From Desulfonatronum sp. (GTDB lineage: Bacteria > Desulfobacterota > Desulfovibrionia > Desulfovibrionales > Desulfonatronaceae), in contig SKYX01000014.1 of assembly GCA_007127655.1 (NCBI GenBank), positions 1-12,201 on the forward strand: a stretch of 12,201 nucleotides of DNA. Direction: 5' to 3'. The position numbers were made by a program, and so were the translations under genes. How positions within the stretch are numbered: the first letter of the stretch is position 1; each line of letters begins with the position of its first letter. Positions 1 through 5,901 of this stretch are shown in pieces. The notes beneath the pieces are model-generated. The model was not told the DNA's origin. It worked only from the letters and a program-made list of their open reading frames with translations, and did no database searches.

Positions 1-254
1 ATGATGAAGCAAATCGGAATGGTCGGTGGGGGTGGAGATATGGGCAACGGAGGTTCACTGCCCATGTGAGACTGGGGAAGTGGAGGAAGCAGAGGGGGAA
101 ATATATTGAGGGCGGCGAGGAAGGAATTGGAAGTACCTGTGGAAGTACTTCCGGAAGTACTTTGGTGTATTTTGATGATTTTCATGTCCCTGTGTGCATC
201 TGTAACTATGCGGAAACATTGGGTGGTGCCGCATCTCAGGCGGAAAGAGTCAGC
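1..254. other. Non-coding left edge, probable end of an integrated element
   Basis: No convincing gene is visible here. A short open frame beginning at base 1 stops with TGA at 67-69 and could be the tail of a gene lying to the left, but about 22 glycine-rich codons are not enough to identify it. A longer frame starting at base 66 runs straight through the tRNA fragment and is spurious. The stretch contains three GGAAGTAC repeats at 129-160 (listed separately). Since the tRNA-Glu fragment that follows lacks its 5' half, this DNA replaces the normal tRNA 5' part, so I infer that it is the end of an element integrated at that tRNA. Confidence 0.4.
129..160. repeat. Three GGAAGTAC direct repeats at 12-bp spacing
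   Basis: GGAAGTAC occurs at 129-136, 141-148 and 153-160, an exact 12-bp period with 4-bp spacers. The middle copy extends into the perfect palindrome GGAAGTACTTCC (141-152). Near copies GGAAGTAA occur at 346-353 and 359-366, on the other side of the tRNA fragment. Regular iteration beside an attachment site is what arm-type integrase or excisionase binding sites look like, but an operator for an element-encoded regulator fits as well. The repeats are seen; the function is inferred. Confidence 0.6.
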
Positions 255-299
255 CCTTTCACGCCGGTAACAGGGGTTCGAATCCCCTTGGGGACGCCA
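255..299 (+). other. 3' part of a tRNA-Glu(UUC) gene, probable attachment-site core
   Basis: The segment carries the anticodon loop CTTTCAC (256-262, anticodon TTC at 258-260), the 3' anticodon stem GCCGG, variable loop TAAC, T-arm AGGGG-TTCGAAT-CCCCT (272-288), the acceptor 3' strand TGGGGAC, discriminator G (296) and encoded CCA (297-299). This agrees closely with bacterial tRNA-Glu. The 5' half is absent: 251-255 pairs with the 3' anticodon stem at only three of five positions, no D-arm is present and no GTCCCCA acceptor strand lies at the right distance. Tyrosine recombinases often integrate at the anticodon loop or T-arm of tRNA genes and leave such a displaced 3' copy. I read it as an att core rather than a working tRNA. 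The intact tRNA-Glu should lie to the left, outside the window. Confidence 0.8.
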
Positions 300-306
300 A
301 TTAAAA

Positions 307-327
307 CAACAGGTTATAGACCTGTTG
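307..327. repeat. Perfect inverted repeat next to the tRNA fragment
   Basis: Arms CAACAGGT (307-314) and ACCTGTTG (320-327) are perfectly complementary around a 5-base centre, TATAG. No T-run follows on either strand, so a terminator is unlikely. The shape suits an operator for a dimeric repressor or a site used by the recombination machinery. It starts 7 bases after the tRNA CCA end. A second, smaller hairpin, TAGCC-aga-GGCTA, lies at 332-344. Confidence 0.5.
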
Positions 328-345
328 ACCATAGCCAGAGGCTAC

Positions 346-366
346 GGAAGTAAGAAGGGGAAGTAA
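346..366. repeat. Two GGAAGTAA repeats on the other side of the tRNA fragment
   Basis: GGAAGTAA occurs at 346-353 and 359-366 with a 13-bp period. The first seven bases match the triplicated GGAAGTAC on the left of the tRNA fragment. The second copy overlaps an 8-bp hairpin, AGGGGAAG/CTTCCCCT (356-379). They may be the second arm of a bipartite integrase binding region. The function is inferred. Confidence 0.45.
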
Positions 367-377
367 CGTTTCTTCCC

Positions 378-757
378 CTAGATTCTGGCCTCATCAGTAC
401 GCCTCCCTTGAGATTGCCCCTCATGGGAGGTTTTTTCGTTTTGGTCATCGCCATTGCCAGTCTTGATCACATTATCGCGTTTCCTGGAGAAGACTTTCCA
501 GAAATCTTCCCCACTGAGAATATGTCTTGGGTGACGCTCTCCCGGAAACGTATCGATAAGAAAGGGGTTGATCCTGGACAGGCCAAGGTACTTGATCCCC
601 CAATTCCACCCGGCTACAAGGTTTTTGCGCATCGTGTTGGCCGTGTTGCCGCTTTGCTTTTTTGCAACGGGTTGGAGGGCCTTGAGAACTTGGCCCGATG
701 TGATGTCGGCGGGATGACCGTCCGGCTTGATAACCTTGACCCGCATGTCCGACTCTC
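378..757 (-). pseudogene. Tyrosine recombinase (phage-type integrase) fragment
   Basis: The minus-strand frame reads 122 residues from an ATG at 746 and is open back to a stop at 756-758. Residues of about 11-90 look like the helical core-binding domain of a phage-type tyrosine recombinase, including ADITSGQVLKAL, NTANTMRKNLVAGWNWG, and then FPGERHPRH and EDFWKVF, a run I recognise from the start of the catalytic region of such integrases. Homology appears to end near base 489, after which the frame runs through a terminator into low-likelihood sequence. The N-terminal arm-binding domain and the whole catalytic domain with its Arg-His-Arg-Tyr residues are missing, so it cannot be active. Integrase genes normally sit next to the tRNA they target, which matches the tRNA-Glu fragment about 80 bp away. 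A small intact protein of other function is less likely. Confidence 0.6.
402..436 (+). terminator. Intrinsic terminator, plus strand
   Basis: Arms CCTCCC (402-407) and GGGAGG (425-430) can form a GC-rich 6-bp stem closed by a 17-base loop, directly followed by six T (431-436) and a further T-rich stretch. It lies downstream of the tRNA fragment on the same strand and may be the old terminator of the tRNA-Glu transcript. It also lies inside the 3' part of the minus-strand frame that holds the integrase fragment, which indicates that the end of that frame is not true coding sequence. The large loop makes it somewhat weak. Confidence 0.6.
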
Positions 758-792
758 AGCTACCCAAATTTTTCATCAGCCAGGTTTCTCCG

Positions 793-1794
793 ATGGTTTC
801 ACCACGGAACTATACGACCCGCCGATTCCGGCCAGAAGACGCACCCGGGGTGGCAGCCTGTTTTTTGGATACCTATGGGGACAGTTACCCGTTGAAGGAC
901 TGTTACAACCCTCATTGGTTCACCGAACTGAACATGACCGGCAAACAACTCTCCGCTGTGGCGGTGGAGGACGGCACAGGGGATGTGGTTGGTCACTGCT
1001 CCCTGCAATACAGATTCCCCTGGCCTGTCGGTGAGTGTGGTCAGATCGTGGTTAAACAGGGCCACCAGGGCCGATCCCTAGCGGTACGCATGGGGCAATT
1101 CCTGGAAAAGGAAGCCCTCGGTGCAGGCCTGATTTGCATGGTATCCTATGAGGTCACCAGCCACCATGCAACGCAGTTGATCGCCCATAGAGCCCGGTTC
1201 AGCCCCTGTGGCTTGATCCTTGGGGCCATGCCTGCCACCTTGGATTTCCGGAACCTGACCGGTTTGGTCTCCCAGCGGGAAAGCTGCATGGTCAGCCTGA
1301 AATATCTTGTCCCGCCAAAACCAGCCAGGATCAGTCCGCCAGCTCATCATAAGGATATGATCTCCAGAATATACGCCGGACTTGGCAGGCCCGTGTTTTT
1401 CCAAAGCCCCTCAAAGTTTTCCGGTCCGGGTGAGGTCATAGTTCGTGAAAGCCAAGTATGGGAAACAGCGGAGATACTGGTCCGACGCATTGCTGAGAAT
1501 ACGCCAAGGGATATCCGCTCCCACCTGGGCGAGCTGTTGGGAAGGCAGGGGATTGAAGTGATCTATCTGGAAATCCCGCTGGACCAAGGCGGTGAGGGGA
1601 CTGTGTGTCACGAGGCGGAGAAGCTTGGATTCTTCTTTGCCGGCCTCGGTCCAAGCTCAACAGGCAATGGTGAGGCTCTGATCCTACAGTACCTGAAAAC
1701 TCGACTGGACTTGTCCTACCCGAGAGTGGTTACCCCTATGGGCAGGGAGATTCTTGCCTACATAATCCAGGAGCGCAGGCGGGTGTATGGTTAA
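793..1794 (+). CDS. GNAT-family acyltransferase with extra C-terminal domain
   Basis: The product has about 333 residues if it starts at the ATG at 793, which has a weak AGG eight bases upstream. The frame stays open upstream, with alternative starts at TTG 727 and ATG 745, neither with a clear ribosome site. Residues 7-35 (YTTRRFRPEDAPGVAACF) match the N-terminal strand and helix of GNAT proteins. Residues about 85-100 (QIVVKQGHQGRSLAVRM) form the acetyl-CoA pyrophosphate loop, close to the usual Q/R-x-x-G-x-G/A pattern. The second half, about 190-333, is not a standard GNAT fold. Its GFFFAGLGPSSTGNGEALILQYL run recalls a domain found attached to GNAT domains, at times together with histidine-kinase-like ATPases, in deltaproteobacteria. 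That comparison is from memory and weak. The substrate is unknown. It ends 35 bp before the cytochrome gene, so the two are probably cotranscribed. No signal peptide is present, so it should be cytoplasmic. Confidence 0.75.
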   Translation: MVSPRNYTTRRFRPEDAPGVAACFLDTYGDSYPLKDCYNPHWFTELNMTGKQLSAVAVEDGTGDVVGHCSLQYRFPWPVGECGQIVVKQGHQGRSLAVRMGQFLEKEALGAGLICMVSYEVTSHHATQLIAHRARFSPCGLILGAMPATLDFRNLTGLVSQRESCMVSLKYLVPPKPARISPPAHHKDMISRIYAGLGRPVFFQSPSKFSGPGEVIVRESQVWETAEILVRRIAENTPRDIRSHLGELLGRQGIEVIYLEIPLDQGGEGTVCHEAEKLGFFFAGLGPSSTGNGEALILQYLKTRLDLSYPRVVTPMGREILAYIIQERRRVYG

Positions 1795-1829
1795 GAAGCA
1801 AAAAAAAAACGATAAGGGAGGAGTGAAAA

Positions 1830-3350
1830 ATGCGCAACATGGTTCTCTGCGGCTTGTTTCTGGTGGTTTTGGTGGGTGCTGCCTCTTTTCTGGGTGCGCA
1901 AACACCGGAAAAAAAGCGGGCGCCCATCAGCAATGCAACAAGTGACTGTCTGGCTTGTCATGAGAGTCTGCACCCCGGCATCGTGGGAGCCTGGAGCAAA
2001 AGCCGCCATGCCCGGATCACCCCGGGGGAGGCTATGCAGGTTCAGGGGCTTGGGTTGAAGGTCTCCAGCAAGGACATCCCACAGCAGTTCCGTGATGTGG
2101 TCGTGGGGTGTGCAGAATGCCATACCCAGCGGCCCGACGCACATGCCGGAAGCTTCGATCACGGCGGTTATGACGTGCATGTGGCGGTCAGCCCCAATGA
2201 CTGCGCTACCTGCCACGCCGAGGAGGCTGACCAATATTCTCGAAACTTGATGGCCCATGCCCGGGCCAATCTGGTGGACAACCCGCTCTACATGGACTTG
2301 GCCGCCACCATCGAGGGGCGGATGAGCCGCAAAGCCGACCGGGTGCATTTTACACCGGCCGATCCCTTGACCCAGGCCGAGTCCTGTCTCCATTGCCACG
2401 GCACCAAGCTGGAGGTCACGGGGATCGAGGAACGGGACACGCTCTTCGGCTGGATGGACTTTCCCGTTGTTGAAGGCTGGCCGAACCAGGGAGTGGGCCG
2501 GGAGAACACGGACGGCAGTCTGGGGTCCTGCGGCGCCTGCCACAACCGGCATCAATTCTCCATCGAAATGGCCAGGAAGCCGTATACCTGCAAAAAATGC
2601 CATGTCGGCCCGGACGTTCCGGCATACAAAGTCTACTCGGCAAGTCGGCACGGAAACATGTTCTCCACCCACGGCAAGGACTGGAATTACACCAATGTTC
2701 CCTGGACCGTGGGCGAGGACTTTACCGCCCCAACCTGTGCTTCCTGCCACGTCAGCCTGTTGGCGGACACCTCCGGAAACCAGATCGCCCCTCGTACGCA
2801 CCAGATGACGGATCGTCTGCCTTGGCGAATATTTGGGCTGATCTACGCCCATCCGCATCCCATCTCTCCAGAAACGAGCATTATCCGCAATGCCGACGGG
2901 CTGCCGCTGCCCACGAATTTTGACGGCAGCTTTGCCGATGATTTTTTGATCGATGCCGAGACCATGGCTCAGCGGACGGAGAACATGCAGACGGTTTGCC
3001 GTTCATGTCACGGCAGTGCCTGGGTGAACGGTTTCTGGGAGCGGTTTGAGAATACCATTCAAACCACCAACCAGGCCACGGCCGAAGCAACGCAAATCAT
3101 GACTGAAATTTGGGACAGAGGCTTGGCCAAGGGGCCAGCGGACGGCGACAGTCCATTCAACGAAGCTATTGAAAAACGCTGGAGCGATGTCTGGCTGTTC
3201 TACGCGAACCATATCCGATTCGCCTCAGCAATGGGCGGCGGCGGAGACTACGGCGTCTTTGCGGATGGTCGCTATCATATCTCCAAGGCCATTCTGGAAT
3301 TGAACGAATGGCTGGCCCTAAACAAGAGGGGTGCGCCGGATTCTGAGTAA
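1830..3350 (+). CDS. Octahaem cytochrome c, hydroxylamine oxidoreductase-like
   Basis: The 506-residue protein starts with a hydrophobic signal segment (about residues 4-23) and should be exported. It has eight CXXCH haem c sites, at Cys40, 94, 125, 186, 234, 254, 303 and 390. Spacing and surrounding sequence, for example the APTCASCH site, the SRHGNMFSTHGKDWNYTNVPW run and the C-terminal helical region, fit the octahaem HAO family. All eight are CXXCH, which argues against octahaem tetrathionate reductase with its lysine-ligated haem. In HAO a C-terminal tyrosine crosslinks the catalytic P460 haem. Here GGDYGVF (Tyr474) sits in about the right place, but alignment is needed. Oxidising members turn over hydroxylamine, while members in anaerobes are thought to reduce nitrite or hydroxylamine to ammonium. 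The start has a strong site, AAGGGAGGAG, eight bases or fewer upstream. It is preceded by the acyltransferase and by a run of ten A (1800-1809). Confidence 0.9.
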   Translation: MRNMVLCGLFLVVLVGAASFLGAQTPEKKRAPISNATSDCLACHESLHPGIVGAWSKSRHARITPGEAMQVQGLGLKVSSKDIPQQFRDVVVGCAECHTQRPDAHAGSFDHGGYDVHVAVSPNDCATCHAEEADQYSRNLMAHARANLVDNPLYMDLAATIEGRMSRKADRVHFTPADPLTQAESCLHCHGTKLEVTGIEERDTLFGWMDFPVVEGWPNQGVGRENTDGSLGSCGACHNRHQFSIEMARKPYTCKKCHVGPDVPAYKVYSASRHGNMFSTHGKDWNYTNVPWTVGEDFTAPTCASCHVSLLADTSGNQIAPRTHQMTDRLPWRIFGLIYAHPHPISPETSIIRNADGLPLPTNFDGSFADDFLIDAETMAQRTENMQTVCRSCHGSAWVNGFWERFENTIQTTNQATAEATQIMTEIWDRGLAKGPADGDSPFNEAIEKRWSDVWLFYANHIRFASAMGGGGDYGVFADGRYHISKAILELNEWLALNKRGAPDSE

Positions 3351-3399
3351 CCTGACGTGAACCCTGACGACACGAATCGCACCTTGTCGCGGGATCAAG

Positions 3400-3465
3400 A
3401 CGTCCTCTCGGCGTCAGGAAACAACCACCTGTTCACATTGTTGAAGATGGTTGGCGAGAGGACGT
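3400..3465. repeat. Long inverted repeat between convergent genes
   Basis: ACGTCCTCTCG (3400-3410) and CGAGAGGACGT (3455-3465) are perfect 11-bp complements. Inside them CAACCA (3422-3427) pairs with TGGTTG (3448-3453), so a long stem with a one-sided bulge is possible. It lies in the 125-bp gap between the stops of the cytochrome and MOSC genes, the place for a bidirectional terminator, but neither strand has a clear T-run after the stem. CCTGACG at 3351 and 3363 and its complement CGTCAGG at 3412 add further pairing options. Confidence 0.5.
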
Positions 3466-3475
3466 ATCGTCCCTC

Positions 3476-3910
3476 TCAGCTTTCCACTTCCACCACGTCC
3501 CCCACTCGAACGGCCCCTCCGGTCAGGACCCGGATAAAAATGCCTTCTTTGGGCATCACGCAATCTCCGGCTTGGTGAAAGATGGCGCATCGGGTATGAC
3601 ATTCCTTGCCGATTTGGGTGACCTCGCCCAGGGCTTGCGGGCCGATGCGCAGCTTGGTGCCCAGGGGCAGGCTGGGGAGGTCGATGCCTTCGGTGGTCAA
3701 GTTTTCCGCGAAGTCTCCCGGGCCGACCTTCAGCCCGGCGGCCTGCATTTTTTGGATGCTCTCCAAGGCCAGCAGGCTGACCTGCCGATGCCACGGTCCG
3801 GCGTGGGCGTCGCCTTGCAGGCCATGCTCGGCCACGAGTTCTCCCTGATCGATGTTCTTTTTCCGCTGGCCCTTCTTGGCGCTGGTACAGACCGCGATAA
3901 TTTTTCCCAT
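3476..3910 (-). CDS. MOSC-domain protein
   Basis: The 144-residue protein is essentially a single MOSC domain, the fold shared with the C-terminal part of molybdenum-cofactor sulfurases. The hallmark GDAHAGPWHRQVSLL is at residues 33-47 and the cysteine region GKECHTRCAIF at 101-111, with Cys104, Cys108 and Cys117 as candidates for sulfur or metal transfer. Small stand-alone MOSC proteins of this kind often accompany molybdopterin genes in anaerobes, and the exact reaction is not established. GGAGGAG lies eight bases before the ATG, a strong ribosome site. It follows cbiD after 39 bp on the same strand and is the last gene of the run, so it is probably cotranscribed with the cobalamin genes. 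No molybdenum gene is visible nearby. Confidence 0.88.
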   Translation of the reverse strand: MGKIIAVCTSAKKGQRKKNIDQGELVAEHGLQGDAHAGPWHRQVSLLALESIQKMQAAGLKVGPGDFAENLTTEGIDLPSLPLGTKLRIGPQALGEVTQIGKECHTRCAIFHQAGDCVMPKEGIFIRVLTGGAVRVGDVVEVES

Positions 3911-3949
3911 GGTTTGATCTCCTCCGGTGTCGTTGTCGAGATTCGAGAC

Positions 3950-5134
3950 TCAGGCGGAAGGCGGACGGCTCTCCGTCGAGTTGGAGCCTCTGTATTCCGC
4001 CCTGTGCAATACCTGACCGTCATAGTCCAATAAAATCAATTCCACGTCCACCGATGATCGGTCCCCGAGACTCCCCCTGAGACTTCTTCTGGGACGGCCC
4101 CAGACACGGCAGTGCCCAAGGGCCCTGAACAGAACTTCCCGCATCGCGGCGGCAAGGTGATCCGTCCCGCGCAGGATATCCAAGGCTTCTCTGGCCGTAT
4201 TCCCCCGGGCGATTTTCTCGGCTGCATCCGGTTCCACGCCCACGCTCGCCGCCAGATTGGCCAAGTCGGGCAGGTCCACGGCAAAAAGCCGGGCATGGGT
4301 TTGTGGACGTCCCTGAGCCATTTTAACCAGCTTCCCCCAGAAGCCCCCCCAAATCACCTTGCGCATCCCGCGCAGGGCCGCCTGGCGCATGGCGAATCCT
4401 GGATGATCCCCGGCCTGAATGAAGGCGGTTTTGGGAAGCCGGGGCAGTGCGGCCTCCAGAAACCGCTGCCCCCTTCCCCCGGTGCTCAGGGCCACGGCGT
4501 CCAGGCCTTCGGCCCGGGCCACGTCCAGGCACTGGATGATCGTCTCTTTCCACGCCGCATGGCTGAAGGCCTTCACCGTGCCTCGGGTTCCGAGAATGGA
4601 AATCCCGCCGATTATGCCCAGTCTGGAGTTCAGGGTTTTGGCCGCCAGTTCTTCGCCCCGAGGGACTTCCACCAACACGTGGACCCTGGCGGTGCACCCA
4701 AGTTGTTCCAAGGTTTCCAACACGGCCCGTTGGATCTGTCGGAGTGGGCCCGGGTTGATGGCCGCCTGCCCCACGGACACGGGTAATCCAGGCCTGGTGA
4801 CCACCCCCACTCCGTTACCTCCCCGGATCACCACCTCGGGCCGAGGCCACGGCTCCAGATGCACGCGAGCCGAAATGACCGCGTCGTGGGTGGCGTCGGG
4901 ATCATCTCCGGCCTGCTTGCGCACCGTGACCCGAACCGAAGGGCTGCCGGTGGGCAATGTTTCCGCCTCCAGGCTTTCCAGCCGGACCACGAGCCGAACA
5001 TGCCCCTCCGGGCAGGGAATACCGACGCGCTTGGGCCTCTCGCCGCGCACCAAAAACAGCACTCCGGCCTTTGCCGCGGCCGTGGCCGAAGATCCGGTGG
5101 TGAAGCCGATTCGCACCTTGCCGCGATGGTTCAT
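3950..5134 (-). CDS. cbiD: Cobalt-precorrin-5B C1-methyltransferase
   Basis: CbiD methylates C1 of the corrin ring with S-adenosylmethionine in the oxygen-independent branch of cobalamin synthesis. The 394-residue product starts with the family signature GFTTGSSATAAAKAG (residues 10-24). Further conserved stretches are GGNGVGVVTRPGL, INPGPLRQI, LNSRLGIIGGISILGTRG, and in the second half ALSTGGRGQRFLEA and GDHPGFAMRQA. It is slightly longer than usual through a loose C-terminal tail ending EYRGSNSTESRPPSA. The ATG at 5134 has no good ribosome site, so a GTG at residue 7 is a possible alternative start. It lies 69 bp after cobH, and this gap holds most of a perfect palindrome. CbiD marks the anaerobic rather than the aerobic pathway. 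Confidence 0.95.
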   Translation of the reverse strand: MNHRGKVRIGFTTGSSATAAAKAGVLFLVRGERPKRVGIPCPEGHVRLVVRLESLEAETLPTGSPSVRVTVRKQAGDDPDATHDAVISARVHLEPWPRPEVVIRGGNGVGVVTRPGLPVSVGQAAINPGPLRQIQRAVLETLEQLGCTARVHVLVEVPRGEELAAKTLNSRLGIIGGISILGTRGTVKAFSHAAWKETIIQCLDVARAEGLDAVALSTGGRGQRFLEAALPRLPKTAFIQAGDHPGFAMRQAALRGMRKVIWGGFWGKLVKMAQGRPQTHARLFAVDLPDLANLAASVGVEPDAAEKIARGNTAREALDILRGTDHLAAAMREVLFRALGHCRVWGRPRRSLRGSLGDRSSVDVELILLDYDGQVLHRAEYRGSNSTESRPPSA

Positions 5135-5180
5135 GTCGGGATGGAACGATTCTGTGTACGGTTTTCCGTGTCAACGACCT

Positions 5181-5206
5181 TAGGGGCGACCGGCCGGTCG
5201 CCCCTA
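5181..5206. repeat. Perfect 26-bp palindrome at the cobH stop codon
   Basis: The half site TAGGGGCGACCGG (5181-5193) is followed directly by its exact reverse complement (5194-5206), with no loop. The minus-strand TAG stop of cobH is the outermost three bases. No T-run follows on the minus strand, so it is not a typical terminator. GTAGGGGCGACC-type palindromes are, from memory, common dispersed intergenic elements in many bacterial genomes, so this is probably a small mobile or REP-like repeat that landed at the end of cobH. It may also form a hairpin in the mRNA between cobH and cbiD. Confidence 0.75.
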
Positions 5207-5863
5207 CACCGGAACATCGGCAAGGGCCATGCCGGCCAGGGCGTTCAGGGCGGATGCAGCCAGGGCCGAACCGCCTTTGCGTCCGTGAATCAGGATGAAG
5301 GGGATCCCTTCGGATTCCAGCAGGGCCTTTTTGGACTCCGCGGCCTGGACGAACCCCACCGGCATGCCGATGACCAGGCTCGGAATTACGGCTTTGCCTT
5401 GCATCAACTCCAGAAGCCGGAGCAAGGCCGTGGGTGCGTTGCCCACCACCCATATGGCCTCTTGAAAGCGCTGGGCCGCCACGTCCACTGCGGCGGCGGC
5501 GCGGGTGGAGTCGGTAAGCCGGGATCGCTCCAGGGTTTCAGGGTCGCTGATCAGGCAATGCACCTCGCACCCGAGGGGAGCGTACAGCCTTGGAGACAGA
5601 CCGGCCTGGGCCATGCGGGTGTCCGTGATCACCGGGCAACCTCGACGCAAGGCTTCCAGCCCGGCAGCCACGGCCCGGGGGTGAAACCGAACCAGGTCCA
5701 GGAGTTCAAAGTCCGCGCTGGCGTGGATCATCCGCCGGACCACCGGCCACTCGGCATCGCCAAAAGGCCTCGGAGGCGGAACCTCGGCGTCGATGATCCG
5801 CATGGACTCGTTCTCGATATCCAGCCCAGCGGCGTTCAGAGGGATCGGTTCCAACTCGGTCAT
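5204..5863 (-). CDS. cobH: Precorrin-8X / cobalt-precorrin-8 methylmutase
   Basis: This enzyme moves the methyl group from C11 to C12 of the corrin ring to give (cobalt-)hydrogenobyrinate or cobyrinate; it is called CobH in the aerobic and CbiC in the anaerobic pathway. The 219-residue product has the usual family length. The catalytic histidine is in RRMIHASADFE (His47). Other family signatures are GCPVITDTRMAQAG, VGNAPTALLRLLEL, PSLVIGMPVGFVQAAESK and the C-terminal GRKGGSALAASALNAL. AGGA lies about eight bases before the ATG. It is 104 bp downstream of cobB and 69 bp upstream of cbiD, both gaps being filled by repeats. Its stop codon lies inside the 26-bp palindrome. With CbiD next door the name cbiC is equally suitable. 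Confidence 0.95.
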   Translation of the reverse strand: MTELEPIPLNAAGLDIENESMRIIDAEVPPPRPFGDAEWPVVRRMIHASADFELLDLVRFHPRAVAAGLEALRRGCPVITDTRMAQAGLSPRLYAPLGCEVHCLISDPETLERSRLTDSTRAAAAVDVAAQRFQEAIWVVGNAPTALLRLLELMQGKAVIPSLVIGMPVGFVQAAESKKALLESEGIPFILIHGRKGGSALAASALNALAGMALADVPV

Positions 5864-5901
5864 GACGTTATCCTTTAGGATTTGAACTAGATACCCTTAA
5901 T

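Noticed and set aside
1..69. Short frame MMKQIGMVGGGG... as a gene
   Set aside because: It has 22 codons, is cut by the window edge and resembles no family I recognise. It may be the tail of a gene to the left.
129..160. CRISPR-like array
   Set aside because: The units are 8 bp with 4-bp spacers, far too short for CRISPR, and no cas gene is near.
185..299. Possible complete tRNA using GTCCCTG at 185 as acceptor strand
   Set aside because: The distance to the 3' end is about 110 bases, pairing with the acceptor is imperfect, and no D-arm or matching anticodon stem is found.
66..353. Open frame of 95 codons across the tRNA fragment
   Set aside because: Its second half is a translation of the tRNA-Glu 3' region (RIPLGTP), a well-known false gene.
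408..1034. Plus-strand open frame of 208 codons
   Set aside because: It starts within the terminator loop, runs antisense to the integrase fragment and then out of frame across the acyltransferase gene. It shows no recognisable domain.
1791..2858. Minus-strand frame of 355 codons opposite the cytochrome
   Set aside because: The plus strand has eight haem-binding motifs, a signal peptide and a strong ribosome site, while the minus frame has no recognisable domain.
1830..3350. Octahaem tetrathionate reductase instead of an HAO-like protein
   Set aside because: All eight haem sites are CXXCH with no lysine-type variant site, and the surrounding sequence fits HAO better. This cannot be fully excluded without alignment.
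5135..5203. Cobalamin riboswitch in front of the cobalamin genes
   Set aside because: The gaps are only 69 and 104 bp, are filled by palindromes, and show no B12-box. cobB itself overlaps fliI.
4859..5878. Plus-strand frame of 339 codons opposite cbiD and cobH
   Set aside because: It is antisense to two clear cobalamin genes and shows low-complexity, unrecognisable protein.
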